DNA of 64,000 nucleotides from contig JARUPZ010000018.1 in NCBI GenBank assembly GCA_031213475.1, positions 6,361,680 through 6,425,679 on the forward strand, written 5' to 3'. Positions 23,953-36,916 of this stretch are shown one piece after another. The position numbers were made by a program, and so were the translations under genes. Every line of letters begins with the position of its first letter. Positions within the stretch are counted from its first letter, which is position 1. The notes beneath the pieces were generated by a model, which saw only the letters and a list, made by a program, of their open reading frames with translations, was not told the origin of the DNA and did no database searches. This DNA comes from Nereocystis luetkeana (Eukaryota; Sar; Phaeophyceae; Laminariales; Laminariaceae).

Positions 23953-25328
23953 ACCGGTCTCGAAGGCGCGAAGCGAAACAAAATGTTCCCTCCCATGGAA
24001 CGATCAGTCATCACTGGGAGTTACTGGGGGTCTTGGGTAACCACGAACTACAACCACGGCAGACGTTCAAGGCCGGGTCACGACATGCTGTGACCAGTAC
24101 TGGTACGAAGACTCGACTACATATCTTCAAGGATCCACAACGACCATCCTCCTACTCGTGGACTAGCACCTACCTAGGATACAGTACTACCACCAACCTC
24201 CAGCCCACAGTAGATACGACGTGGGGACACCAGCCGGATTAATTATGTGGGTATCCTCCCCCCCTCCCAAGAGCCTTCGTTCCTTCCTACGAGTAACCGG
24301 TCTCGAAGGCGCGAAGCGAAACAAAATGTTCCCTCCCATGGAACGATCAGTCATCACTGGGAGTTACTGGGGGTCTTGGGTAACCACGAACTACAACCAC
24401 GGCAGAAATTCAAGGCCGGGTCACGACATGCGGCGACCAGTACTGGTACGAAGACTCGACTACGTATCTTCAAGGATCCACAACGACCATCCTCCTACTC
24501 GTGGACTAGCACCTACCTAGGATACAGTACTACCACCAACCTCCAGCCCACAGTAGATACGACGTGGGGACACCAGCCGGATTAATTATGTGGGTATCCT
24601 CCCCCCCTCCCAAGAGCCTTCGTTCCTTGCTACGAGTAACCGGTCTCGAAGGCGCGAAGCGAAACAAAATGTTCCCTCCCATGGAACGATCAGTCATCAC
24701 TGGGAGTTACTGGGGGTCTTGGGTAACCACGAACTACAACCACGGCAGAAATTCAAGGCCGGGTCACGACATGCGGCGACCAGTACTGGTACGAAGACTC
24801 GACTACGTATCTTCAAGGATCCACAACGACCATCCTCCTACTCGTGGACTAGCACCTACCTAGGATACAGTACTACCACCAACCTCCAGCCCACAGTAGA
24901 TAGGACGTGGGGACACCAGCCGGATTAATTATGTGGGTATCCTCCCCCCCTCCCAAGAGCCTTCGTTCCTTGCTAGGAGTAACCGGTCTCGAAAAAAGGC
25001 GCGAAGCGAAACAATAGGTTCCCTCCCATGGAACGATCAGTCATCACTGGGAGGTACTGGGGGTCTTGGGTAACCACGAACTACAACCACGGCAGAAATT
25101 CAAGGCCGGGTCACGACATGCGGCGACCAGTACTGGTACGAAGACTCGACTACGTATCTTCAAGGATCCACAACGACCATCCTCCTACTCGTGGACTAGC
25201 ACCTACCTAGGATACAGTACTACCACCAACCTCCAGCCCACAGTAGATACGACGTGGGGACACCAGCCGGATTAATTATGTGGGTATCCTCCCCCCCTCC
25301 CAAGAGCCTTCGTTCCTTGCTACGAGTA
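23953..25328. repeat. 1,376-bp tetramer HOR, copy 2
   Basis: Carries every diagnostic mark of 22,577-23,952 in the same order and spacing. I saw no difference by eye, which makes this one of the most recent duplications in the window, or else an assembly effect. Confidence 0.92.
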
Positions 25329-25597
25329 ACCGGTCTCGAAGGCGCGAAGCGAAACAAAATGTTCCCTCCCAAGGCCGGGTCACGACATGCGGCGACCATT
25401 ACTGGTACGAAGACTCGACTACGTATCTTCAAGGATCCACAACGACCATCCTCCTACTCGCGGACTAGCACCTACCTAGGATACAGTACTACCACCAACC
25501 TCCAGCCCACAGTAGATACGACGTGGGGACACCAGCCGGATTATTTATGTGGGTATCCTCCCCCCCTCCCAAGAGCCTTCGTTCCTTGCTACGAGTA
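25329..25597. repeat. 269-bp deletion unit
   Basis: Same 74-bp deletion and ctcgcggac mark, but with gaccattactgg where most deletion units have gaccaatactgg. Only the unit at 28,354 shares this change. Confidence 0.93.
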
Positions 25598-28353
25598 ACC
25601 GGTCTCGAAGGCGCGAAGCGAAACAAAATGTTCCCTCCCATGGAACGATCAGTCATCACTGGGAGTTACTGGGGGTCTTGGGTAACCACGAACTACAACC
25701 ACGGCAGACGTTTAAGGCCGGGTCACGACATGCGGTGACCAGTACTGATACGAAGACTCGACTACGTATCTTCAAGGATCCACAACGACCATCCTCCTAC
25801 TCGTGGACTAGCACCTACCTAGGATACAGTACTACCACCAACCTCCAGCCCACAGTAGATACGACGTGGGGACACCAGCCGGATTAATTATGTGGGTATC
25901 CTCCCCCCCTCCCAAGAGCCTTCGTTCCTTCCTACGAGTAACCGGTCTCGAAGGCTCGAAGCGAAACAAAATGTTCCCTCCCATGGAACGATCAGTCATC
26001 ACTGGGAGTTACTGAGGGTCTAGGGTAACCACGAACTACAACCACGGCAGAAATTCAAGGCCGGGTCACGACATGCGGCGACCAGTACTGGTACGAAGAC
26101 TCGACTACGTATCTTCAAGGATCCACAACGACCATCCTCCTACTCGTGGACTAGCACCTACCTAGGATACAGTACTACCACCAACCTCCAGCCCACAGTA
26201 GATACGACGTGGGGACACCAGCCGGATTATTTATGTGGGTATCCTCCCCCCCTCCCAAGAGCCTTCGTTCCTTGCTACGAGTAACCGGTCTCGAAGGCGC
26301 GAAGCGAAACAAAATGTTCCCTCCCATGGAACGATCAGTCATCACTGGGAGTTACTGGGGGCCTTGGGTAACCACGAACTACAACCACGGCAGAAATTCA
26401 AGGCCGGGTCACGACATGCGGCGACCAGTACTGGTACGAAGACTCGACTACGTATCTTCAAGGATCCACAACGACCATCCTCCTACTCGTGGACTAGCAC
26501 CTACCTAGGATACAGTACTACCACCAACCTCCAGCCCACAGTAGATACGACGTGGGGACACCAGCCGGATTATTTATGTGGGTATCCTCCCCCCCTCCCA
26601 AGAGCCTTCGTTCCTTGCTAGGAGTAACCGGTTTCGAAAAAAGGCGCGAAGCGAAACAAAAGGTTCCCTCCCATGGAACGATCAGTCATCACTGGGAGTT
26701 ACTGGGGGTCTTGGGTAACCACGAACTACAACCACGGCAGACGTTCAAGGCCGGGTCACGACATGCGGCGACCAGTACTGATACGAAGACTCGACTACGT
26801 ATCTTCAAGGATCCACAACGACCATCCTCCTACTCGTGGACTAGCACCTACCTAGGATACAGTACTACCACCAACCTCCAGCCCACAGTAGATACGACGT
26901 GGGGACACCAGCCGGATTAATTATGTGGGTATCCTCCCCCCCTCCCAAGAGCCTTCGTTCCTTCCTACGAGTAACCGGTCTCGAAGGCTCGAAGCGAAAC
27001 AAAATGTTCCCTCCCATGGAACGATCAGTCATCACTGGGAGTTACTGAGGGTCTAGGGTAACCACGAACTACAACCACGGCAGAAATTCAAGGCCGGGTC
27101 ACGACATGCGGCGACCAGTACTGGTACGAAGACTCGACTACGTATCTTCAAGGATCCACAACGACCATCCTCCTACTCGTGGACTAGCACCTACCTAGGA
27201 TACAGTACTACCACCAACCTCCAGCCCACAGTAGATACGACGTGGGGACACCAGCCGGATTATTTATGTGGGTATCCTCCCCCCCTCCCAAGAGCCTTCG
27301 TTCCTTGCTACGAGTAACCGGTCTCGAAGGCGCGAAGCGAAACAAAATGTTCCCTCCCATGGAACGATCAGTCATCACTGGGAGTTACTGGGGGCCTTGG
27401 GTAACCACGAACTACAACCACGGCAGAAATTCAAGGCCGGGTCACGACATGCGGCGACCAGTACTGGTACGAAGACTCGACTACGTATCTTCAAGGATCC
27501 ACAACGACCATCCTCCTACTCGTGGACTAGCACCTACCTAGGATACAGTACTACCACCAACCTCCAGCCCACAGTAGATACGACGTGGGGACACCAGCCG
27601 GATTAATTATGTGGGTATCCTCCCCCCCTCCCAAGAGCCTTCGTTCCTTGCTAGGAGTAACCGGTCTCGAAAAAAGGCGCGAAGCGAAACAAAAGGTTCC
27701 CTCCCATGGAACGATCAGTCATCACTGGGAGTTACTGGGGGTCTTGGGTAACCACGAACTACAACCACGGCAGACGTTCAAGGCCGGGTCACGACATGCG
27801 GTGACCGGTACTGATACGAAGACTCGACTACGTATCTTCAAGGATCCACAACGACCATCCTCCTACTCGTGGACTAGCACCTACCTAGGATACAGTACTA
27901 CCACCAACCTCCAGCCCACAGTAGATACGACGTGGGGACACCAGCCGGATTAATTATGTGGGTATCCTCCCCCCCTCCCAAGAGCCTTCGTTCCTTGCTA
28001 GGAGTAACCGGTCTCGAAAAAAGGCGCGAAGCGAAACAATAGGTTCCCTCCCATGGAACGATCAGTCATCACTGGGAGTTACTGGGGGTCTTGGGTAACC
28101 ACGAACTACAACCACGGCAGAAATTCAAGGCCGGGTCACGACATGCGGCGACCAGTACTGGTACGAAGACTCGACTACGTATCTTCAAGGATCCACAACG
28201 ACCATCCTCCTACTCGTGGACTAGCACCTACCTAGGATACAGTACTACCACCAACCTCCAGCCCACAGTAGATACGACGTGGGGACACCAGCCGGATTAA
28301 TTATGTGGGTATCCTCCCCCCCTCCCAAGAGCCTTCGTTCCTTGCTACGAGTA
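25329..28353. repeat. 3,025-bp HOR block, copy 1
   Basis: Lengths are 269, 343, 343, 343, 347, 343, 343, 347, 347 (starts 25,329; 25,598; 25,941; 26,284; 26,627; 26,974; 27,317; 27,660; 28,007). Inside it a 1,033-bp trimer (343 + 343 + 347) is duplicated, at 25,941-26,973 and 26,974-28,006. Each copy opens with a unit carrying aaggctcgaag and tgagggtctaggg. Confidence 0.88.
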
Positions 28354-28622
28354 ACCGGTCTCGAAGGCGCGAAGCGAAACAAAATGTTCCCTCCCAAGGC
28401 CGGGTCACGACATGCGGCGACCATTACTGGTACGAAGACTCGACTACGTATCTTCAAGGATCCACAACGACCATCCTCCTACTCGCGGACTAGCACCTAC
28501 CTAGGATACAGTACTACCACCAACCTCCAGCCCACAGTAGATACGACGTGGGGACACCAGCCGGATTATTTATGTGGGTATCCTCCCCCCCTCCCAAGAG
28601 CCTTCGTTCCTTGCTACGAGTA
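28354..28622. repeat. 269-bp deletion unit
   Basis: Same junction, with gaccattactgg and ctcgcggac. It is the 3,025-bp counterpart of the unit at 25,329. Confidence 0.93.
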
Positions 28623-31031
28623 ACCGGTCTCGAAGGCGCGAAGCGAAACAAAATGTTCCCTCCCATGGAACGATCAGTCATCACTGGGAGTTACTGGGGG
28701 TCTTGGGTAACCACGAACTACAACCACGGCAGACGTTCAAGGCCGGGTCACGACATGCGGTGACCAGTACTGATACGAAGACTCGACTACGTATCTTCAA
28801 GGATCCACAACGACCATCCTCCTACTCGTGGACTAGCACCTACCTAGGATACAGTACTACCACCAACCTCCAGCCCACAGTAGATACGACGTGGGGACAC
28901 CAGCCGGATTAATTATGTGGGTATCCTCCCCCCCTCCCAAGAGCCTTCGTTCCTTCCTACGAGTAACCGGTCTCGAAGGCTCGAAGCGAAACAAAATGTT
29001 CCCTCCCATGGAACGATCAGTCATCACTGGGAGTTACTGAGGGTCTAGGGTAACCACGAACTACAACCACGGCAGAAATTCAAGGCCGGGTCACGACATG
29101 CGGCGACCAGTACTGGTACGAAGACTCGACTACGTATCTTCAAGGATCCACAACGACCATCCTCCTACTCGTGGACTAGCACCTACCTAGGATACAGTAC
29201 TACCACCAACCTCCAGCCCACAGTAGATACGACGTGGGGACACCAGCCGGATTATTTATGTGGGTATCCTCCCCCCCTCCCAAGAGCCTTCGTTCCTTGC
29301 TACGAGTAACCGGTCTCGAAGGCGCGAAGCGAAACAAAATGTTCCCTCCCATGGAACGATCAGTCATCACTGGGAGTTACTGGGGGCCTTGGGTAACCAC
29401 GAACTACAACCACGGCAGAAATTCAAGGCCGGGTCACGACATGCGGCGACCAGTACTGGTACGAAGACTCGACTACGTATCTTCAAGGATCCACAACGAC
29501 CATCCTCCTACTCGTGGACTAGCACCTACCTAGGATACAGTACTACCACCAACCTCCAGCCCACAGTAGATACGACGTGGGGACACCAGCCGGATTAATT
29601 ATGTGGGTATCCTCCCCCCCTCCCAAGAGCCTTCGTTCCTTGCTAGGAGTAACCGGTCTCGAAAAAAGGCGCGAAGCGAAACAAAAGGTTCCCTCCCATG
29701 GAACGATCAGTCATCACTGGGAGTTACTGGGGGTCTTGGGTAACCACGAACTACAACCACGGCAGAAATTCAAGGCCGGGTCACGACATGCGGCGACCAG
29801 TACTGGTACGAAGACTCGACTACGTATCTTCAAGGATCCACAACGACCATCCTCCTACTCGTGGACTAGCACCTACCTAGGATACAGTACTACCACCAAC
29901 CTCCAGCCCACAGTAGATACGACGTGGGGACACCAGCCGGATTAATTATGTGGGTATCCTCCCCCCCTCCCAAGCGCCTTCGTTCCTTCCTACGAGTAAC
30001 CGGTCTCGAAGGCTCGAAGCGAAACAAAATGTTCCCTCCCATGGAACGATCAGTCATCACTGGGAGTTACTGAGGGTCTAGGGTAACCACGAACTACAAC
30101 CACGGCAGAAATTCAAGGCCGGGTCACGACATGCGGCGACCAGTACTGGTACGAAGACTCGACTACGTATCTTCAAGGATCCACAACGACCATCCTCCTA
30201 CTCGTGGACTAGCACCTACCTAGGATACAGTACTACCACCAACCTCCAGCCCACAGTAGATACGACGTGGGGACACCAGCCGGATTATTTATGTGGGTAT
30301 CCTCCCCCCCTCCCAAGAGCCTTCGTTCCTTGCTACGAGTAACCGGTCTCGAAGGCGCGAAGCGAAACAAAATGTTCCCTCCCATGGAACGATCAGTCAT
30401 CACTGGGAGTTACTGGGGGCCTTGGGTAACCACGAACTACAACCACGGCAGAAATTCAAGGCCGGGTCACGACATGCGGCGACCAGTACTGGTACGAAGA
30501 CTCGACTACGTATCTTCAAGGATCCACAACGACCATCCTCCTACTCGTGGACTAGCACCTACCTAGGATACAGTACTACCACCAACCTCCAGCCCACAGT
30601 AGATACGACGTGGGGACACCAGCCGGATTAATTATGTGGGTATCCTCCCCCCCTCCCAAGAGCCTTCGTTCCTTGCTAGGAGTAACCGGTCTCGAAAAAA
30701 GGCGCGAAGCGAAACAAAAGGTTCCCTCCCATGGAACGATCAGTCATCACTGGGAGTTACTGGGGGTCTTGGGTAACCACGAACTACAACCACGGCAGAA
30801 ATTCAAGGCCGGGTCACGACATGCGGCGACCAGTACTGGTACGAAGACTCGACTACGTATCTTCAAGGATCCACAACGACCATCCTCCTACTCGTGGACT
30901 AGCACTTACCTAGGATACAGTACTACCACCAACCTCCAGCCCACAGTAGATACGACGTGGGGACACCAGCCGGATTAATTATGTGGGTATCCTCCCCCCC
31001 TCCCAAGAGCCTTCGTTCCTTGCTACGAGTA
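28354..31031. repeat. 3,025-bp HOR block, copy 2 (partial)
   Basis: Lengths are 269, 343, 343, 343, 347, 343, 343, 347 (starts 28,354; 28,623; 28,966; 29,309; 29,652; 29,999; 30,342; 30,685), matching copy 1. The internal 1,033-bp duplication is present again. Differences include aaattcaagg here against acgttcaagg in copy 1 in the units at 29,652 and 30,685. After 31,032 a run of 343-bp units replaces the 347-bp unit that closes copy 1. Confidence 0.85.
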
Positions 31032-31717
31032 ACCGGTCTCGAAGGCGCGAAGCGAAACAAAATGTTCCCTCCCATGGAACGATCAGTCATCACTGGGAGT
31101 TACTGGGGGTCTTGGGTAACCACGAACTACAACCACGGCAGAAGTTCAAGGCCGGGTCACGACATGCGGTGACCAGTACTGGTACGAAGACTCGACTACA
31201 TATCTTCAAGGATCCACAACGACCATCCTCCTACTCGTGGACTAGCACCTACCTAGGATACAGTACTACCACCAACCTCCAGCCCACAGTAGATACGACG
31301 TGGGGACACCAGCCGGATTATTTATGTGGGTATCCTCCCCCCCTCCCAAGAGCCTTCGTTCCTTGCTACGAGTAACCGGTCTCGAAGGCGCGAAACGAAA
31401 CAAAATGTTCCCTCCCATGGAACGATCAGTCATCACTGGGAGTTACTGGGGGTCTTGGGTAACCACGAACTACAACCACGGCAGAAATTCAAGGCCGGGT
31501 CACGACATGCGGCGACCAGTACTGGTACGAAGACTCGGCTTCGTATCTTCAAGGATCCACAACGACCATCCTCCTACTCGTGGACTAGCACCTACCTAGG
31601 ATACAGTACTACCACCAACCTCCAGCCCACAGTAGATACGACGTGGGGACACCAGCCGGATTAATTATGTGGGTATCCTCCCCCTCTCCCAAGAGCCTTC
31701 GTTCCTTGCTACGAGTA
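31032..31717. repeat. Two 343-bp units joining HOR blocks
   Basis: The unit at 31,032 has gcagaagttcaagg, catgcggtgacc and ctacatatc. The unit at 31,375 has gcgaaacgaaac and cggcttcgtatc. The cggcttcg mark recurs in the units at 33,358, 34,317, 36,300 and 36,917, linking this stretch to the rearranged region on its right. Confidence 0.85.
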
Positions 31718-33088
31718 ACCGGTCTCGAAGGCGCGAAGCGAAACAAAATGTTCCCTCCCATGGAACGATCAGTCATCACTGGGAGTTACTGGGGGTCTTG
31801 GGTAACCACGAACTACAACAACGGCAGACGTTCAAGGCCGGGTCACGACATGTGGTGACCAGTACTGGTACGAAGACTCGACTACATATCTTCAAGGATC
31901 CACAACGACCATCCTCCTACTCGTGGACTAGCACCTACCTAGGATACAGTACTACCAACAACCTCCAGCCCACAGTAGATACGACGTGGGGACACCAGCC
32001 GGATTAATTCTGTGGGTATCCTCCCCCCCTCCCAAGAGCCTTCGTTCCTTCCTACGAGTAACCGGTCTCGAAGGCGCGAAGCGAAACAAAATGTTCCCTC
32101 CCATGGAACGATCAGTCATCACTGGGAGTTACTGGGGGTCTTGGGTAACCACGAACTACAACCACGACAGAAATTCAAGGCCGGGTCACGACATGCGGCG
32201 ACCAGTACTGGTACGAAGACTCGACTACGTATCTTCAAGGATCCACAACGACCATCCTCCTACTCGTGGACTAGCACCTACCTAGGATACAGTACTACCA
32301 CCAACCTCCAGCCCACAGTAGATACGACGTGGGGACACAGCCGGATTAATTATGTGGGTATCCTCCCCCCCTCCCAAGAGCCTTCGTTCCTTGCTACGAG
32401 TAACCGGTCTCGAAGGCGCGAAGCGAAACAAAATGTTCCCTCCCATGGAACGATCAGTCATCACTGGGAGTTACTGGGGGTCTTGGGTAACCACGAACTA
32501 CAACCACGGCAGAAATTCAAGGCCGGGTCACGACATGCGGCGACCAGTACTGGTACGAAGACTCGACTACGTATCTTCAAGGATCCACAACGACCATCCT
32601 CCTACTCGTGGACTAGCACCTACCTAGGATACAGTACTACCACCAACCTCCAGCCCACAGTAGATACGACGTGGGGACACCAGCCGGATTAATTATGTGG
32701 GTATCCTCCCCCCCTCCCAAGAGCCTTCGTTCCTTGCTACGTGTAACCGGTCTCGAAGGCGCGAAGCGAAACAAAATGTTCCCTCCCATGGAACGATCAG
32801 TCATCACTGGGAGTTACTGGGGGTCTTGGGTAACCACGAACTACAACCACGGCAGAAATTCAAGGCCGGGTCACGACATGCGGCGACCAGTACTGGTACG
32901 AAGACTCGACAAGGTATCTTCAAGGATCCACAACGACCATCCTCCTACTCGTGGACTAGCACCTACCTAGGATACAGTACTACCACCAACCTCCAGCCCA
33001 CAGTAGATACGACGTGGGGACACCAGCCGGATTAATTATGTGGGTATCCTCCCCCCCTCCCAAAAGCCTTCGTTCCTTGCTACGAGTA

Positions 33089-33357
33089 ACCGGTCTCGAA
33101 GGCGCGAAGCGAAACAAAATGTTCCCTCCCAAGGCCGGGTCACGACATGCGGCGACCAATACTGGTACGAAGACTCGACTACGTATCTTCAAGGATCCAT
33201 AACGATCTTCCTCCTACTCGCGGACTAGCACCTACCTAGGATACAGTACTACCACCAACCTCCAGCCCACAGTAGATACGACGTGGGGACACCAGCCGGA
33301 ATAATTATGTGGGTATCCTCCCCCCCTCCCAAGAGCCTTCGTTCCTTCCTACGAGTA
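33089..33357. repeat. 269-bp deletion unit
   Basis: Same junction with gaccaatactgg and ctcgcggac. Private marks shared only with 36,031 are ccataacgatcttcc, and ccggaataatt near the end. Confidence 0.93.
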
Positions 33358-33701
33358 ACCGGTCTCGAAGGCGCGAAGCGAAACAAAATGTTCCCTCCCA
33401 TGGAACGATCAGTCATCACTGGGAGTTACTGGGGGTCTTGGGTAACCACGAACTACAACCACGGCAGAAATTCAAGGCCGGGTCACGACATGCGGCGACC
33501 AGTACTGGTACGAAGACTCGGCTTCGTATCTTCAAGGATCCACAACGACCATCCTCCTACTCGTGGACTAGCACCTACCTAGGATACAGTACCACCACCA
33601 ACCTCCAGCCCACAGTAGATACGACGTGGGGACACCAGTCGGATTGATTATGTGGGTATCCTCCCCCCCCTCCCAAGAGCCTTCGTTCCTTGCTACGAGT
33701 A

Positions 33702-33974
33702 ACCGGTCTCGAAAAAAGGCGCGAAGCGAAACAAAATGTTCCCTCCCAAGGCCGGGTCACGACATGCGGCGACCAATACTGGTACGAAGACTCGACTACA
33801 TATCTTCAAGGATCCACAACGACCATCCTCCTACTCGTGGACTAGCACCTACCTAGGATACAGTACTACCAACAACCTCCAGCCCACAGTAGATACGACG
33901 TGGGGACACCAGCCGGATTAATTCTGTGGGTATCCTCCCCCCCTCCCAAGAGCCTTCGTTCCTTCCTACGAGTA
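33702..33974. repeat. 273-bp deletion unit (A6 form), probable hybrid
   Basis: Combines the 74-bp deletion with the A6 run (347 - 74 = 273). Its left part matches the unit at 36,644. Its right part (ctacatatc, ctcgtggac, accaacaacc, then taattctgtggg) matches the end of the full-length units at 31,718 and 34,660. This looks like an exchange within the unit between two subtypes. Confidence 0.85.
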
Positions 33975-36030
33975 ACCGGTCTCGAAGGCGCGAAGCGAAA
34001 CAAAATGTTCCCTCCCATGGAACGATCAGTCATCACTGGGAGTTACTGGGGGTCTTGGGTAACCACGAACTACAACCACGACAGAAATTCAAGGCCGGGT
34101 CACGACATGCGGCGACCAGTACTGGTACGAAGACTCGACTACGTATCTTCAAGGATCCACAACGACCATCCTCCTACTCGTGGACTAGCACCTACCTAGG
34201 ATACAGTACTACCACCAACCTCCAGCCCACAGTAGATACGACGTGGGGACACAGCCGGATTAATTATGTGGGTATCCTCCCCCCCTCCCAAGAGCCTTCG
34301 TTCCTTGCTACGAGTAACCGGTCTCGAAGGCGCGAAGCGAAACAAAATGTTCCCTCCCATGGAACGATCAGTCATCACTGGGAGTTACTGGGGGTCTTGG
34401 GTAACCACGAACTACAACCACGGCAGAAATTCAAGGCCGGGTCACGACATGCGGCGACCAGTACTGGTACGAAGACTCGGCTTCGTATCTTCAAGGATCC
34501 ACAACGACCATCCTCCTACTCGTGGACTAGCACCTACCTAGGATACAGTACTACCACCAACCTCCAGCCCACAGTAGATACGACGTGGGGACACCAGCCG
34601 GATTAATTATGTGGGTATCCTCCCCCCCTCCCAAGAGCCTTCGTTCCTTGCTACGAGTAACCGGTCTCGAAGGCGCGAAGCGAAACAAAATGTTCCCTCC
34701 CATGGAACGATCAGTCATCACTGGGAGTTACTGGGGGTCTTGGGTAACCACGAACTACAACAACGGCAGACGTTCAAGGCCGGGTCACGACATGTGGTGA
34801 CCAGTACTGGTACGAAGACTCGACTACATATCTTCAAGGATCCACAACGACCATCCTCCTACTCGTGGACTAGCACCTACCTAGGATACAGTACTACCAA
34901 CAACCTCCAGCCCACAGTAGATACGACGTGGGGACACCAGCCGGATTAATTCTGTGGGTATCCTCCCCCCCTCCCAAGAGCCTTCGTTCCTTCCTACGAG
35001 TAACCGGTCTCGAAGGCGCGAAGCGAAACAAAATGTTCCCTCCCATGGAACGATCAGTCATCACTGGGAGTTACTGGGGGTCTTGGGTAACCACGAACTA
35101 CAACCACGACAGAAATTCAAGGCCGGGTCACGACATGCGGCGACCAGTACTGGTACGAAGACTCGACTACGTATCTTCAAGGATCCACAACGACCATCCT
35201 CCTACTCGTGGACTAGCACCTACCTAGGATACAGTACTACCACCAACCTCCAGCCCACAGTAGATACGACGTGGGGACACAGCCGGATTAATTATGTGGG
35301 TATCCTCCCCCCCTCCCAAGAGCCTTCGTTCCTTGCTACGAGTAACCGGTCTCGAAGGCGCGAAGCGAAACAAAATGTTCCCTCCCATGGAACGATCAGT
35401 CATCACTGGGAGTTACTGGGGGTCTTGGGTAACCACGAACTACAACCACGGCAGAAATTCAAGGCCGGGTCACGACATGCGGCGACCAGTACTGGTACGA
35501 AGACTCGACTACGTATCTTCAAGGATCCACAACGACCATCCTCCTACTCGTGGACTAGCACCTACCTAGGATACAGTACTACCACCAACCTCCAGCCCAC
35601 AGTAGATACGACGTGGGGACACCAGCCGGATTAATTATGTGGGTATCCTCCCCCCCTCCCAAGAGCCTTCGTTCCTTGCTACGTGTAACCGGTCTCGAAG
35701 GCGCGAAGCGAAACAAAATGTTCCCTCCCATGGAACGATCAGTCATCACTGGGAGTTACTGGGGGTCTTGGGTAACCACGAACTACAACCACGGCAGAAA
35801 TTCAAGGCCGGGTCACGACATGCGGCGACCAGTACTGGTACGAAGACTCGACAAGGTATCTTCAAGGATCCACAACGACCATCCTCCTACTCGTGGACTA
35901 GCACCTACCTAGGATACAGTACTACCACCAACCTCCAGCCCACAGTAGATACGACGTGGGGACACCAGCCGGATTAATTATGTGGGTATCCTCCCCCCCT
36001 CCCAAAAGCCTTCGTTCCTTGCTACGAGTA

Positions 36031-36299
36031 ACCGGTCTCGAAGGCGCGAAGCGAAACAAAATGTTCCCTCCCAAGGCCGGGTCACGACATGCGGCGACCA
36101 ATACTGGTACGAAGACTCGACTACGTATCTTCAAGGATCCATAACGATCTTCCTCCTACTCGCGGACTAGCACCTACCTAGGATACAGTACTACCACCAA
36201 CCTCCAGCCCACAGTAGATACGACGTGGGGACACCAGCCGGAATAATTATGTGGGTATCCTCCCCCCCTCCCAAGAGCCTTCGTTCCTTCCTACGAGTA
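36031..36299. repeat. 269-bp deletion unit
   Basis: Counterpart of 33,089-33,357 at 2,942-bp offset, with the same private ccataacgatcttcc and ccggaataatt marks. Confidence 0.93.
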
Positions 36300-36643
36300 A
36301 CCGGTCTCGAAGGCGCGAAGCGAAACAAAATGTTCCCTCCCATGGAACGATCAGTCATCACTGGGAGTTACTGGGGGTCTTGGGTAACCACGAACTACAA
36401 CCACGGCAGAAATTCAAGGCCGGGTCACGACATGCGGCGACCAGTACTGGTACGAAGACTCGGCTTCGTATCTTCAAGGATCCACAACGACCATCCTCCT
36501 ACTCGTGGACTAGCACCTACCTAGGATACAGTACCACCACCAACCTCCAGCCCACAGTAGATACGACGTGGGGACACCAGTCGGATTGATTATGTGGGTA
36601 TCCTCCCCCCCCTCCCAAGAGCCTTCGTTCCTTGCTACGAGTA

Positions 36644-36916
36644 ACCGGTCTCGAAAAAAGGCGCGAAGCGAAACAAAATGTTCCCTCCCAAGGCCGGGTC
36701 ACGACATGCGGCGACCAATACTGGTACGAAGACTCGACTACGTATCTTCAAGGATCCACAACGACCATCCTCCTACTCGCGGACTAGCACCTACCTAGGA
36801 TACAGTACTACCACCAACCTCCAGCCCACAGTAGATACGACGTGGGGACACCAGCCGGAATAATTATGTGGGTATCCTCCCCCCCTCCCAAGAGCCTTCG
36901 TTCCTTCCTACGAGTA
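36644..36916. repeat. 273-bp deletion unit (A6 form)
   Basis: 74-bp deletion with A6 run, gaccaatactgg and ctcgcggac throughout. It is thus the unmixed form of the probable hybrid at 33,702. It is preceded by the C8 tract and caccagtcggattgatt. Confidence 0.93.

Larger units (their letters stand above)
31718..34659. repeat. 2,942-bp complex HOR block, copy 1
   Basis: Units start at 31,718 (343), 32,061 (342), 32,403 (343), 32,746 (343), 33,089 (269), 33,358 (344), 33,702 (273), 33,975 (342) and 34,317 (343). Marks are tacaacaacgg with catgtggtgacc, taattctgtggg, cacgacagaaattc with the one-base loss gacacagcc, tacgtgtaacc, and cgacaaggtatc. The 342 + 343-bp pair at 32,061 recurs at 33,975, 1,914 bp on, inside this same block, so the block is itself a composite. 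Confidence 0.82.

Noticed and set aside
32012..32692. 226-codon ORF spanning two units (also at 33,926 and 34,954)
   Set aside because: It exists only because a one-base loss (gacacagcc) brings the next unit into frame. The product is a duplication of the same unit translation, with no sign of selection for coding.
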